This document shows, piece by piece, positions 36,827 to 47,900 of a DNA stretch of 64,000 nucleotides. Source of the stretch: Mariniblastus fucicola (lineage in GTDB: Bacteria; Planctomycetota; Planctomycetia; Pirellulales; Pirellulaceae); contig NZ_CP042912.1 of NCBI RefSeq assembly GCF_008087665.1, forward strand, positions 4,092,001 through 4,156,000. Direction: 5' to 3'. The notes under the pieces are model-generated. The model was not told the DNA's origin and did no database searches. It worked only from the letters and a program-made list of their open reading frames with translations. Every line of letters begins with the position of its first letter. Within the stretch, counting starts at the first letter, position 1. The position numbers and the translations under genes were made by a program.

Positions 36827-39139
36827 GTGGCTAATCATTTTCTCAGTCGATTTCTGTCGGCGGTCTATTTCGTTTTTCTGCTTGTCTCAGGTTCTTCGTA
36901 CGTCGTCGCATCCGATGGTGATCCGCGTCCAATTCTCTCAGTGAACCGTGCATCCAAACGACCGAACATCGTGCTGGTCTATGCCGACGATGTGGATTGC
37001 GAAACCGTGTTTGGAGAATTTCCTGGGCAGGACTCGGCCGCGATTCGTTTTCCCAACTTAAAATTGATGGCCCAGCATGGATTGCGATTTTCCAATTTCC
37101 ATGTAACGACTCCTGTTTGCGGCCCGTCGCGAGCCTGCCTCTATACGGGCCAGTACGCTCATCGCAACCAGTGCCGCGTCAATGATCCAGGCCTGATCCG
37201 CGCAAACGGATTTTCTGGTGGCTACACGACGTTCGATCCGCAAAACGAACTGGCGACGTGGATGAAGAACGCGGGCTACGAAACATCACACGTTGGCAAG
37301 TATCTTCACGGCGACTTCAAACCGAACTACGACGCAGGCGTCTACTGGAAACACATTGTCCCGCCAGGTTGGGACCATTTTCGATTGTCGCTGGGATGTT
37401 CGTACTTCGACTTCCCGACCTACATCAAATCCACCGATGAAATTTCGCGGTCGGCTGACGACGAATACAGAACGGATTGGGATGTTCGGCAGGCGATCGA
37501 CATCATTCAAAAGTATGCAGCCAAAGCCGACAACGAAAAGCCTCTATTGCTGTGCTGGTCTCCCATCGCGGCTCACATCACCGGCAACGAGGAACCGATG
37601 GTTGCCCAGCGGCACAAGGACATGTTTCTGGATACTGAAATTCCAGAGTTGCGGAATCGAGTGGCAATGCAGGTGGCGAATCAGATAGACGAGCTGAAAG
37701 AAATCTCGACACCGGATGAAGAGCGTTTGCACTATTTGACAGAGGTTTATCGTGATCGAATTCGCGCGATCCAGAGCATCGATGAAGGCGTAGGGGCTCT
37801 GAGAAACGAGTTGCGAAAGCACGGCCTGCTGGAAAACACGATCTTTATATTCACGTCCGACCACGGGTATCGGTTTGCGCAGCATCGCCATTTTGGAAAG
37901 CGTTTGCCATACGATCGGATAACGCGCGTGCCTTTCCTTGTCACTGGACCAGGCATCCCTCACGACAGCCATTGCAATGTTCTGCTGGCCAATATCGACA
38001 TCGCACCGACTCTGATTGAACTTGCCGGTGGCGAAATCCCACACAGTTGCGATGGGCTATCGTTTAAAAAGCTGTTTCATGAACCGTCTGGCGAACCGGA
38101 ATTTGACCGAAGCGGAATCCTGATCGAAAACTGGGGAGACACGGTTTCTCATCACCATGTCTTACCAGCGACATACAGCAGCCTTCGCATGCAGGACCAG
38201 GTTTACACCGAATGGGCCACCGGTGGTCGCGAGTATTACGATTTGAAAGCCGACCCCGAACAGTTGAGCAACCTCTATGTTGAACTTGATCCTGTCAAAC
38301 AACGGCGTCTTTCGGCTCTGATGCGTCAGCTACGTTCTACGGACTCGCCACCGAAATTCGCGACAACGCGGTACACTCGGGATGTAGACAGCAGGAGAAT
38401 TTGCGGAAGCCTTCAGCCCGTCGAGTTTTTCGGCATGGTCGAATCGGACTCGGGTACCCAATTTGTAAAACTTGAGTTTCGATGCAAAGATTCCGGAGAG
38501 TATTGGAATGGAGCAGGCTGGTCGCACGATCGACATCGTTTTTTGGCGACGCTGGACCAGCCGGATGGCTTGGTTACTCGTTGGAGCTTTGAGCTCGACA
38601 CGAGTCAGTTCGCGGCAAACAGATCCGCCAACCTTGCACCGCGGCCAATTGGCCTCACACTGATTGCCACGGATCTGAAAGGCAGAGAGACCGTTGACAC
38701 CAAAGCGTTAGAAGTTGACATGGCGTTCGCAGACCCGGACACGACCATCGACAACTCGGGACTTGAACTGCAAGCTGAACTGAATTGGCTAGTGCTGTCA
38801 GGAAGAGCCACCGATTTGGTCGGCGTCCAATCCGTCAAAGTTGCCATACGGCATCCCGTACACAAGACTTATTGGAACGGGAGCAGTTGGCAGGCAGCTT
38901 ACGTTCATTCCGACGCGGCACTGACAGAGTCCGATCCGGGCGTTCACTATACACATGCGTGGACTTTCAGAACTTCGTTGCCGCAAGACTCTCCGACCGT
39001 CGTGGCAATCGCCAGAGGCTATAACGCAAGCGACAGTGATCAATCGCCAGCAGTCCAATCGATCAGACTGTCGGGACCACGGAACTCCGTCTCACAAAGT
39101 AACGAACCTGTTGGCGAAGCGTTGCAGTCGCAGCGCTAG
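36827..39139 (+). CDS. Secreted Cys-type sulfatase with two C-terminal beta domains
   Basis: A 770-residue formylglycine-dependent sulfatase. It starts at GTG 36827 with AAGGAG upstream; the signal peptide is FLSAVYFVFLLVSGSSYVVA. Motifs are NIVLVYADDVD (metal Asp pair), VCGPSRACLYTGQ (Cys98 converted to formylglycine), TSHVGKYLHG and FIFTSDHGYRFAQH. Residues ~525-745 contain two copies of an Ig-like module, each with a YWNG-x-x-W motif (EYWNGAGW and TYWNGSSW), probably for binding or anchoring. The substrate is not predictable. It lies 33 bp after folE. Confidence 0.9.
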   Translation: MANHFLSRFLSAVYFVFLLVSGSSYVVASDGDPRPILSVNRASKRPNIVLVYADDVDCETVFGEFPGQDSAAIRFPNLKLMAQHGLRFSNFHVTTPVCGPSRACLYTGQYAHRNQCRVNDPGLIRANGFSGGYTTFDPQNELATWMKNAGYETSHVGKYLHGDFKPNYDAGVYWKHIVPPGWDHFRLSLGCSYFDFPTYIKSTDEISRSADDEYRTDWDVRQAIDIIQKYAAKADNEKPLLLCWSPIAAHITGNEEPMVAQRHKDMFLDTEIPELRNRVAMQVANQIDELKEISTPDEERLHYLTEVYRDRIRAIQSIDEGVGALRNELRKHGLLENTIFIFTSDHGYRFAQHRHFGKRLPYDRITRVPFLVTGPGIPHDSHCNVLLANIDIAPTLIELAGGEIPHSCDGLSFKKLFHEPSGEPEFDRSGILIENWGDTVSHHHVLPATYSSLRMQDQVYTEWATGGREYYDLKADPEQLSNLYVELDPVKQRRLSALMRQLRSTDSPPKFATTRYTRDVDSRRICGSLQPVEFFGMVESDSGTQFVKLEFRCKDSGEYWNGAGWSHDRHRFLATLDQPDGLVTRWSFELDTSQFAANRSANLAPRPIGLTLIATDLKGRETVDTKALEVDMAFADPDTTIDNSGLELQAELNWLVLSGRATDLVGVQSVKVAIRHPVHKTYWNGSSWQAAYVHSDAALTESDPGVHYTHAWTFRTSLPQDSPTVVAIARGYNASDSDQSPAVQSIRLSGPRNSVSQSNEPVGEALQSQR

Positions 39140-39181
39140 AGCAAACGAGATCGCAAATGGCGTGGCTGTAAAGCGTGCCGC

Positions 39182-39850
39182 TCATTCGCTTGAAAATTGC
39201 CAGCCGGACATCCAGCAATCAGCGCCGTACTCTTGCAGCCAGATACATTCGGCAACGATCCCGCTGCGTTCGCCATCGTTGCGAACGAACTCGAGCGTGC
39301 ACTTCTCGTTACAGCATACCGGTTTATTGGCAACCAGATTGACACCGTCGCCAGACATATTGCGAGTAAACGCGTGAACCTTTGGCCGTTCTCCAGGCTG
39401 ATGAACGACAACAGGAATCGCATACTTCTCGCGTTCCGATGAACGGACCTCGCTGTCAAACACGGCCTCCGCATTAAGGACTGTTTGCACATCCAATGCT
39501 TTCGACTTCAACTCCCAACCAGACGTCCAATAGGTTTGCCCAAATGTTTCGCACCAGCGACATTCGACCACGTGAATCGTTTTGCCCGTACGCATATTTA
39601 GCGTCAGACGCATCACAGAATTGGGAGAAAAGGGCTGGGGTGCGATCAACCCGATTCCACCCTGAGAAACATTCCTCGAGAACGCGTGCAGTTCGAACTC
39701 TCCATCCGGAGTAGTAAGTTGAACAGGAAGCACCAGTTTCTCTCGGCCGAGGGTACGCAATTCCAATTCGTAGTTGTCTTCATCAGCCTGAAGTTTAGAG
39801 AGCAGTTGCTCAATTGAAGGGCTGACGAACTGCGAAAGATTGCCGAGCAT
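39182..39850 (-). CDS. Tandem PilZ-domain protein
   Basis: A 222-residue cytoplasmic protein with two PilZ-like halves. The first has REKLVLPVQL, then FSRNVSQGGIGLIA; the second has REKYAIPVVV, then FTRNMSGDGVNLVA. The R-x-x-x-R and (D/N)-x-S-x-x-G elements that bind cyclic di-GMP are partly kept: the first half has NVSQGG, the second NMSGDG, and the RxxxR arginines look reduced. So c-di-GMP binding is plausible but not certain. ATG 39850 with GAGG upstream is chosen. Convergent with the sulfatase gene. Confidence 0.75.
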   Translation of the reverse strand: MLGNLSQFVSPSIEQLLSKLQADEDNYELELRTLGREKLVLPVQLTTPDGEFELHAFSRNVSQGGIGLIAPQPFSPNSVMRLTLNMRTGKTIHVVECRWCETFGQTYWTSGWELKSKALDVQTVLNAEAVFDSEVRSSEREKYAIPVVVHQPGERPKVHAFTRNMSGDGVNLVANKPVCCNEKCTLEFVRNDGERSGIVAECIWLQEYGADCWMSGWQFSSE

Positions 39851-40128
39851 CGATGGCCTCGTGTCATGAAGTGTTAATGTGATGCCGGTGGGCAAATAGC
39901 CAGCAGGCAGCTAGGGTATATCCGGTTGTAACCCGAGATCGTACGCGAAAACCTTAGCTCGTTTTCCCTGGAGCAAAGCCGAAAACTGCTCAAATGTCCG
40001 CTGCATCATGGACTGAGATAACGATTTTGAGCCCGCAGCCGGATTACAGTTTGCACCAGTTGCATAATCGATACGACAAAACCAATACGTTGTATTCTTA
40101 CCAATTCGAATCCCCCAAAACGTTAAAA

Positions 40129-40497
40129 ATGAGCTTCGACGACCCAGCACAGATTGAAGAACTGTTCACGAAACTGACCGCTGCGTTTTACCGCCGTGTT
40201 CGGACTGACGATCTGATCGGGCCCATGTATCCGGAAGACGACTTTGAGGGTGCCGAGGAACGTTTACGCGATTTTCTGATCTATCGCTTCGGTGGATCGG
40301 ATCGTTATATCCAAGAGCGTGGGCATCCACGACTTCGCATGCGACATGCTCCGTTCAAGATCGGAGTCGCTGAACGCGATCGGTGGCTGGAAATGATGAG
40401 TGCGGCAATGGAAGAGTCTGAGGTTCCTGGCGAGATTGCACTGGAACTGAAAGTCTTCTTTGATCAAGTCGCTGAGTTCATGCGAAATGATGAATAG
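40129..40497 (+). CDS. Truncated haemoglobin, group II-like
   Basis: A 122-residue 2-on-2 globin. The motifs IEELFTKLTAAFYRRVRTDDLIGPMYP, FLIYRFGGSDRYIQERGHPRLRMRH (containing the proximal-His helix F region) and FKIGVAERDRWLEMM are typical of trHbO-type proteins. In that family these bind O2 or NO. ATG 40129 is chosen because the longer in-frame start adds 45 residues with no globin similarity. It converges with lepA. Confidence 0.88.
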   Translation: MSFDDPAQIEELFTKLTAAFYRRVRTDDLIGPMYPEDDFEGAEERLRDFLIYRFGGSDRYIQERGHPRLRMRHAPFKIGVAERDRWLEMMSAAMEESEVPGEIALELKVFFDQVAEFMRNDE

Positions 40498-40511
40498 AGG
40501 ATGTTGCCGTT

Positions 40512-40533
40512 CGTGCCACGAGCAAGTGGCACG
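40512..40533. repeat. Hairpin between glbO-like gene and lepA
   Basis: Perfect 8-bp inverted repeat CGTGCCAC/GTGGCACG with a 6-base loop between convergent genes. There is no T run; it may be a fragment of a dispersed REP-like sequence or a weak bidirectional terminator. Confidence 0.45.
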
Positions 40534-40575
40534 CAATCTCGCGAGTGAACGCGGGCCCGACAAGGCACCACGGGT

Positions 40576-42372
40576 TTAGTCGTCGCTCTGCTTCAACACG
40601 GCCACGAAAGCCGCCTGCGGAATCGTCACGCTGCCAAACTGCTTCATCTTGGCCTTACCTTTTTTCTGCTTTTCCAGCAGCTTCTTCTTTCGCGAGATAT
40701 CGCCACCATAGCACTTCGCCGTCACGTCTTTGCGCAACGCATTGATTGTCGAACGGGCGATCACGTTCCCGCCGATGACTCCCTGAATCGGAATCTTGAA
40801 CTGATGGCGTGGAATCTCTTTGGCCAGTCGTTCGCAGTAGTGCAGGGCACGTTGACGAGCTTTCTCTCGATGGACCAAATAGGCCAGCGTGTCGACCGGC
40901 TCTTTGTTGACCAGAATTTCAACTTTAACAATGTCCGTCTTGCGATACTCAAGCGGCTCGTGATCAAACGAACCGTAACCCCGAGTAATCATTTTTAGTT
41001 TGTCGTAAAAATCAAACAGGACCTCACCAAGCGGCATCTCGCTGACCACCTCCAGACGTCCGGCCGAAAGATAGTTCATCGTTTGGCTCTCACTACGATG
41101 CTCGCGGCAAAGTTCCATCACGGGACCAACGTACTCCTCCGGAGTCAAAATCGACGCCCGAATGTAGGGCTCGATAATCTCATCAATCACCGTTGGGTCA
41201 GGCCAATTCGAAGGATTGTCGACTTCGATTTCTTTGCCGTCGCGCAACTTGAGTTTGTACTTGACCGACGGAGCAGAAATCACCAGCCCCAAATCGAACT
41301 CACGTTGCAAACGTTCCTGCACCACATCCAGATGCAACAAGCCAAGGAAACCACAGCGAAAGCCAAAACCCAACGCGGCGGAGGAATCTTTCTCGTACGT
41401 CAATGCGGCATCGTTGATCGCGAGTTTGTCCAGCGCCTTAACCAGATCCGGATACTGATCGGTGCTCATCGGATAGATCGAACTGAAAACGACCTGGCGA
41501 GCTTTCTGATATCCCGGGATCGGTGCATCGGCGGGATGTTCCTGCAACGTGATCGTGTCGCCGACTTCGATATCCTGAACGCTCTTCACACCGGCCACGA
41601 CATAGCCGACTTCGCCAGCAGAAAGTTTGTCTTTGGGGACCAACTTGAGCTGATTGATTCCCAGTTCGTCAACTTTGTAGTCGCGGCCACCGTGCATAAA
41701 ATGAATCGCGTCTTTGGTCTTAAGCGTTCCTTCCATGACACGAATCTGCAGAATCACGCCACGGTATTTGTCAAAGTACGCATCAAACACTAACGCCTTG
41801 AGCGGGGCTTTCGGATCACCCTGCGGCGGTGGAAGTTTGTTGACGACGCCTTCGAGAACATCTTCGACATGCAATCCGGTTTTGGCCGAGCAGGGAATGG
41901 CCTCGAACGGATCGAGCCCCAATTCGGCATCGATGGCTTCCTGAGCACGTTCAATGTCGGCGGCAGGCAAGTCGATCTTGTTGATCACCGGCAGCAAATC
42001 CAGATCGTACTCGAGCGCGAGATACAGATTGGCGACCGTTTGAGCTTCAACGCCTTGAGAGGCATCGACAATGATGAGGGCGCCTTCACAAGCCATCAGA
42101 CTGCGGCGGACTTCATGGGAAAAGTCAACGTGGCCAGGCGTATCGATCAAGTTCAGCAAGTACTTCTTTCCGTCCTTCGCTGTGTAGTCCAGCGAGACTG
42201 TATTACTTTTGATCGTGATGCCGCGTTCTCGCTCGATGTCCATCGAGTCCAGCAATTGGTCTTTGAACTCGCGGTCCGAAACGCCGTTGCAGGCCTGAAT
42301 CAGTCGGTCCGCCAGAGTGGATTTACCGTGATCGATGTGGGCGATAATGCAGAAGTTTCGGATATGATTCAT
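40576..42372 (-). CDS. lepA: Elongation factor 4 (LepA GTPase)
   Basis: A 598-residue translational GTPase acting on the ribosome. G motifs are AHIDHGKSTLADR, ERERGITIKS, DTPGHVDFS and NKIDLP. The LepA-specific C-terminal domain is present (TIPQAAFVAVL, KAKMKQFGSV, CYGGDISRKKKLLEKQKKGK). Length is as expected for the family. Confidence 0.98.
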   Translation of the reverse strand: MNHIRNFCIIAHIDHGKSTLADRLIQACNGVSDREFKDQLLDSMDIERERGITIKSNTVSLDYTAKDGKKYLLNLIDTPGHVDFSHEVRRSLMACEGALIIVDASQGVEAQTVANLYLALEYDLDLLPVINKIDLPAADIERAQEAIDAELGLDPFEAIPCSAKTGLHVEDVLEGVVNKLPPPQGDPKAPLKALVFDAYFDKYRGVILQIRVMEGTLKTKDAIHFMHGGRDYKVDELGINQLKLVPKDKLSAGEVGYVVAGVKSVQDIEVGDTITLQEHPADAPIPGYQKARQVVFSSIYPMSTDQYPDLVKALDKLAINDAALTYEKDSSAALGFGFRCGFLGLLHLDVVQERLQREFDLGLVISAPSVKYKLKLRDGKEIEVDNPSNWPDPTVIDEIIEPYIRASILTPEEYVGPVMELCREHRSESQTMNYLSAGRLEVVSEMPLGEVLFDFYDKLKMITRGYGSFDHEPLEYRKTDIVKVEILVNKEPVDTLAYLVHREKARQRALHYCERLAKEIPRHQFKIPIQGVIGGNVIARSTINALRKDVTAKCYGGDISRKKKLLEKQKKGKAKMKQFGSVTIPQAAFVAVLKQSDD

Positions 42373-42429
42373 GGCGACTCAAAGAACGGCTTGTGAGCAC
42401 GATATCGTATCCGATGTTGCCAAAACGCG

Positions 42430-42942
42430 TCAGGCTTTCTTTTTCCCGAACAGCCAGTTTCGAATCTTCCCCAGCGGAATTTTTGCCCAGATCCGTTCGT
42501 GCACGTAGTACAGAATGAACTTGGTGAAGAACTCAATAACGGCGATCGCCAATGCGACTCGGGCGACATTGCTTTCGACATCGTCGCTGCCGGATTCAAC
42601 ACTTTCACTTGCGGCACCATTGTTCAACACGACAGCGGCAATGATAAATGTCATGGTGGTTGCCACGATCCGCCACGAGATTGCTTTTTTGAGTGTCCGT
42701 GATTTCTCCAAACCGTCGCCTGATCGAACGTACTCCCAAATGCGTTCGTGAAGATAGTAGATGACGTACTTGATCAGGAATTCATAAAGCCCAATCTTGA
42801 TCGCGTGATCGAGGTTCATCTTTCCCTCGGAATATTTCGTCACGATCGCGACGATCAGGATTGTGTCCATCGTCGCCACGATTCGCCACGAGATGCCTTT
42901 GATCAGGCTCCTGGCGTGAGATTCGCGTTTGTATTGACCCAT
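42430..42942 (-). CDS. Tandem DUF2061 membrane protein
   Basis: A 170-residue protein with two DUF2061 units. Each has (K/R)-x-ISWRIVAT at the start and an (I/L)-x-EF-(L/F)-x-K-(Y/F)-x-(I/L)-YY-(L/V)-HERIW end; each contains a hydrophobic segment pair. ATG 42942 is chosen because it lies directly before the first unit. DUF2061 is usually a single-unit protein of about 70-80 residues; here it is duplicated. It is 57 bp upstream of lepA in the direction opposite to the plus strand, so the two may be cotranscribed. Function is unknown. Confidence 0.75.
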   Translation of the reverse strand: MGQYKRESHARSLIKGISWRIVATMDTILIVAIVTKYSEGKMNLDHAIKIGLYEFLIKYVIYYLHERIWEYVRSGDGLEKSRTLKKAISWRIVATTMTFIIAAVVLNNGAASESVESGSDDVESNVARVALAIAVIEFFTKFILYYVHERIWAKIPLGKIRNWLFGKKKA

Positions 42943-43210
42943 GGATGCGTTAGGACGAAGGAAGGAAACGTGGAAGAGGACGGATTGGAGAAGCTTTCCA
43001 GACGCAGCGATGTGAACAGCGAACGCCAAAAGCACATTTTTGACAACCCGCCATTCTAGTTGCGAATGAGAGGTTATGTCTGACTCGTTGAGCGTTTTTT
43101 GCCCCGCTGAAAAACGGCCGGCGGAGCCTCTGAAAAATAGATTCGGCCACTCGCCCAGAAACATTTGCTTCGAAGTCAAAGTTTCGCCGAACCCATTGCT
43201 AGCAGCCACT

Positions 43211-44839
43211 CTATTGCTTCGATTTGCGTGGATTCGGCTGAGACTGCTTTACCAGTTCGACTATCTCGTCCACCTGCTCCTGCCACAGTCGTTTGAGCTC
43301 CTCCGCTTTGGCGGGTTCTGACTCAACCAAATCAACCGCCTCGGCTCGGTCGGTCGCGATGTTGTACAAAGACCACGGCTCCCCGCCGCCTTTGACGAGC
43401 TTGAAGTCTCCAACGCGAATCGCAGCGTTGCCTTCGTGCGACCACCAGAGTTGTTCCCGCTCGATTTCGATGTCACGCTCAAACGCAGCGACCAGGCTTT
43501 TGCCCGGAGCCGCCGGAATTTTTTCGTCCTCCCATCGCGTCGGTTTTTCGATTTCGGTCAACTCAAAGATCGTCGGCACTATGTCGATCACATGCGACGC
43601 GGTATGCCGAAGTTCACCTTTGGCGGAAATCCCTTTCGGCCAATGAACGATCAACGGAGTGCTGATGCCGCCTTCGTGAACCCACGTTTTGTGGCGTCGA
43701 AAAGGAGTATTGCAGGCGTTCGAAAAACCGGGGCCAAGGCAAAGGTAGGAAGCGGCACTTCCCGGAGCGGCGTTCGGATCGTGGCCTCCGTTGCGAACCA
43801 TGATTTCAGCGCTGGCTCCATTGTCGGATGCGAAAAAGATGATCGTGTTTTCATACTGCCCCATCGATTTCAGCTGCTCGATCAGCCGACCGATCTCTTT
43901 GTCCATCCGATCGATCATGGCGGCATGAATCGCCATTTTGGTCGCTTGAAAACGACGTTGCTCTTCCGTCAAATCCGCCCATGGCAAGGGCCGGTTGACT
44001 TCACCGGGACCAAGTTTTTGAAACGCGTCCGGGAAATCGTACGGGGGCCCAACGTCAGGCTCGACCGCCGAAAGCGCGGATTGGTGCAAGCCGATTTTCA
44101 GTTGACGACCGTAACGTTGCTTTCGCATTTCTTCCCAACCATCAAGATACGCATCGGCGTACTTCTGGATATCGTCCGCCGGAGCATGCAACGGAAAGTG
44201 CGGCGCGATGAAGGCGACGTACTGAAAGAACGGCTGGTCCGAGTAGTTTTCAGAGTGCTCCTGCAGACAACCGATCGCATGATCCACAGTGGCTGTCGTT
44301 GCGTAGTAGCCTGAATCAGGTTCGGCAGGCTCTACGGGCCGATCGTCAATTTGGTTGCCAACGTTGCTAAAAAAGTTGCCTTGATTCCGCATGTTCAACG
44401 ACCTGTCGAAACCTGCGTCGAGGCACTTTCCATCGATGTGCCACTTGCCGCTGTGATAGTTACGATATCCATGCGGCCGCAGAAAGTCAGGCAGTAGTCT
44501 GGCCCACGTTTGGCGTTTGCCGCGTGTGCCACCACCTAGCCCTGGCAATCGATCACGGTGAACCTGGTGCGGATAGTAGCCGGTCATCAATGAAGCTCGC
44601 GTCGGCCAGCACCTTCCCGTGTTGTAGAACTGAGTGAATCGCAATCCGTTGGCCGCCAGCGCGTCCAGATTCGGAGTTTCAATCTCGCTGCCGTAGCAGC
44701 CGAGGTCGGAGTACCCGAGATCGTCCGCCAGGATGAAAACCACGTTTGGTTTTTCCGCCAGAAGCGGGCTGGCCGTGAAGAAACAGAGCAGAACTACAGC
44801 GAGGCGAATCATTGGAATTTTTCTCAGGCGAATCGACAT
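43211..44839 (-). CDS. Secreted Cys-type arylsulfatase
   Basis: A 542-residue formylglycine sulfatase with signal peptide LAVVLLCFFTASPLLAEKP. Motifs are NVVFILADDLGYSDLGCYG, GRCWPTRASLMTGYYPHQ (Cys to formylglycine), HSGKWHIDG and IFFASDNGAS. Residues TPLIVHWPKGI and the C-terminal NIATDRAEAVDL tail are typical of the arylsulfatase A group common in planctomycetes. ATG 44839 or 44812 are both possible starts. It is divergent from the broken lipoprotein gene that begins about 90 bp away. Confidence 0.92.
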   Translation of the reverse strand: MSIRLRKIPMIRLAVVLLCFFTASPLLAEKPNVVFILADDLGYSDLGCYGSEIETPNLDALAANGLRFTQFYNTGRCWPTRASLMTGYYPHQVHRDRLPGLGGGTRGKRQTWARLLPDFLRPHGYRNYHSGKWHIDGKCLDAGFDRSLNMRNQGNFFSNVGNQIDDRPVEPAEPDSGYYATTATVDHAIGCLQEHSENYSDQPFFQYVAFIAPHFPLHAPADDIQKYADAYLDGWEEMRKQRYGRQLKIGLHQSALSAVEPDVGPPYDFPDAFQKLGPGEVNRPLPWADLTEEQRRFQATKMAIHAAMIDRMDKEIGRLIEQLKSMGQYENTIIFFASDNGASAEIMVRNGGHDPNAAPGSAASYLCLGPGFSNACNTPFRRHKTWVHEGGISTPLIVHWPKGISAKGELRHTASHVIDIVPTIFELTEIEKPTRWEDEKIPAAPGKSLVAAFERDIEIEREQLWWSHEGNAAIRVGDFKLVKGGGEPWSLYNIATDRAEAVDLVESEPAKAEELKRLWQEQVDEIVELVKQSQPNPRKSKQ

Positions 44840-44928
44840 GGGGACTCGATCCAGTCTACCACATGTCAAATTCAATTTTGAGCTGTCACCGCTCACCAAC
44901 CGACTCAGGAGATCTATTAAACTTGGTA

Positions 44929-47900
44929 ATGCCAACTTACCAATTCATAGAGTTTCTAATGCGTTTCTCACGGTCAAATCAATCGAGTCCAATTCGCGTT
45001 TTCCGTTTTGCAATCCTGTTGGTGTTTGTGTCACTGCTGTTCGGCGGATGCTCCAACAGTACTGATGCAGTAAAAACAGCAGACGAGGAAGGACCGAAAT
45101 CGATCGCCAGCGGGTTGCAGAAAGTCGACATCGACGATGTGCTCGCGAGGACGGACTATCCCTAGGCGGCGCGCGAGCAGTTCGAGCAATGGAAGAAAGC
45201 AGGGCGGCAAGAGGTGCTGGAGAAAGAAGTCCAGGACCGCATTCGTTTGTCGATGATCAAGGAGCCTGAAACGATCACGATTAGCTCTCGGTTTAAGCGA
45301 GGCGAGGCCCGAAAGCCATCCCTTTCGGTGCTCAATGATGCTCCTCCGAGCAAGTATCCACGAAAGCCAACCAACGCCCTGGATCGCCTTGAAGGTAAAG
45401 CCGACTACGTTCGCGTTGGCGTTGAGCATTTCAAACAGCATGATATTTTCCAGCTCAGCGACACTGACCGCGATTCCATCGTGGAGTACATGAACAAGGT
45501 GTTGGACGGACCTGATGCGGAGTTCAATCGCGAGATCTGGGACGAAATCGGCAAGGAAGGAGCGGATTTGGCGGAGCGGTTGACTCCGCAGCTAAAAAAC
45601 GAACCGATGTTTAATCTGTGCGTCGCGATCAATGAAAGCCGCGTCAACATGCTGGCCTCGGCAAACAGACGGCTGGACCACGCGATCGAACTGTTCGCAA
45701 AGAACGACTATCCGACTCGCCTGCCGGTCTATGCAATGCGTCTGCAAAACGAAATTCAAAGCGAGTATCGACCTCAGACCAAATACGTGGATCGGGTCGC
45801 GGCAATGAAGTACTGGATCACCAGCGACTTTCGTGCACGAGGCATTGAAGAACGGTTTGCGATGGACGACGTCGAAACGTTCTATCGAATCGCGTTTCAA
45901 AACCGCGACCTGGCGGCGTTGGAAGAATTCATCTACTGCGTCGAAATGAACAACACGCTGCCGAAGTGGTTCCAATCGATGGCGCTGGCAAAGTACTACT
46001 ACCAACTTGGATACTATTATCGCGGTACCGGATTCGCCAATTCCGTATCCGAACAAGGATGGGCAAAACTCGAAGAGAACGCAAAACTCGCCCACAAATA
46101 TTTCCAGGAAGCTCTTGAGATCAATCCGAACTACCCCGAATCCGCGACGGGACTGATGGATGTCAGCAGGCTGGGCCATTCCGACAAATCTGAAGAGTTC
46201 TGGTTCAACAAAGCGATCGAACATGAGGTCGACTATATGGCGGCGTACCAGTTGAGACTGTTCGGCTTGATGCCTCGTTGGGAGGTTCGGTGGAGGAGAT
46301 GATCGAATTTGCGAGCAAACACGCCAACAAAAAACAGTATGAAACCAGCGTTCCGTTCGTGTTGCCGAACTGCATCTTCACCCTGCGGGACTCGGGAGTT
46401 CTGGAGTGGAAGGAATACGACGAACTAACCAAAGACCCCGAGTTACTGGCAGAGATCATTACGGCACTTCAGGGTTTGGCAGCCAACAACACTCAAAACA
46501 TTTTCGGAAACGAAGTGCAAGACAAGAAGTTTCTGCAAACATTGCTGGCGCTGTATTTGGATCGTGCCGGCAGAGTCGACGAAGCCGAACGCGTCTATCG
46601 GGAACTTGAGGGACAGCACAGTCCTTTCGCGATGAAGCTGTTCGGGCGCGGGGCCGCGGGGTCACTTGATGCGTTGAGCGCGAGGGCTTCGGCGATGAAT
46701 GCGGAGTACGGAATCGAAGCAACGCAACTGCAGGAACTCATGAAAGTATCGCTTGCCGAGCGTATCGAGAACCTGGACGCGATCGAAGAACTTGTGAACA
46801 ACATTTCACTTTCCGACGAAAGCGGAGGCCTCTTTTTTGCCCGGGCTCTGAAAAAAGTCCGCCAGGAAAAGGCATACTCTGAAGGCAAAGTCGTCAACAT
46901 TGATTTTGACGACCAGATGAACATGTGGAAAATGAGCGACAATCGTCAGCTGACCTACATCTCGGAAACCGCGGCGACTTTCGATAATCGCAACGGCGAT
47001 CGCCAAAATGCGATGATCTACGATGCAGCGTTCCCTGGCCCCCGAGTCACCGAAATGACGTTCACGTTTCCCACGGACAGCGCCCCGAATCCCAAATTTG
47101 CTCCCGGAATCGTGATCGCATCCTTTGGACAGCAGGACTATACGCTGGGCGTCGCCATCAGTGAAGAACTGGCGTTTCAACGCAGCGCCGCGCCAACAAA
47201 ACCCGATGATATTCGGACCGGGTTGATGATCTTCGGGACCAGCTACGGTGCAGGGCCTGCTGCGGTGCGGTTTCCGTACCGAAGCAATCGATGCAAACTG
47301 CGAGTGCTGACGGACAAGCACTGGATCGAAGTCTATGCCGATGATCAGTACGTCTTTAGCTATCGCAACACGGCATTTGAAAATCTCGCACAGACGTTTG
47401 CGCTTCGTATGACGCGAGGCGTTGGAGGTTCCGGACAGGTCGAAGTTTCGGACATCACGATTCAGAAGTGGTCGTTGGGTGCACCACCTGAGACCCGAAT
47501 TTCACGTAACTTGGTAAAACATTTCCAGAACAAACTGGACGCTGAACCGAACGACAAGTGGAACCAGTTTTGGTTAGCCCATGCGTTTCACAACCATGGC
47601 GATACGGTGAAAGCGTTGAAGCTCTATCTGCAGTCTGTTGAATCAGGCGTCAACAAACAAATAGCCGGGTTTTACATCGGAGACATCCTGGATCGCGAGG
47701 GAAAGCGAAAAGAAGCGTTTGACTGGTACGTTGAGTCGGCAACCAACGCCAGCAACGGCGGCTTGAAAAAACTGATGTACGCTCACAATAACGTCAGGGA
47801 GATCAACCAGGAAGTCAACTGGTCAGCTTTTCGCGCAAAGTGGCTGATAAAGACCTGCGGCTTTGAAATGAATGAGGCTGACGAGATTCAGTTGTCCCGG

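Noticed and set aside
43436-44314. Long plus-strand frame antisense to the second sulfatase
   Set aside because: It is the mirror of a well-supported sulfatase and shows no motifs of its own.
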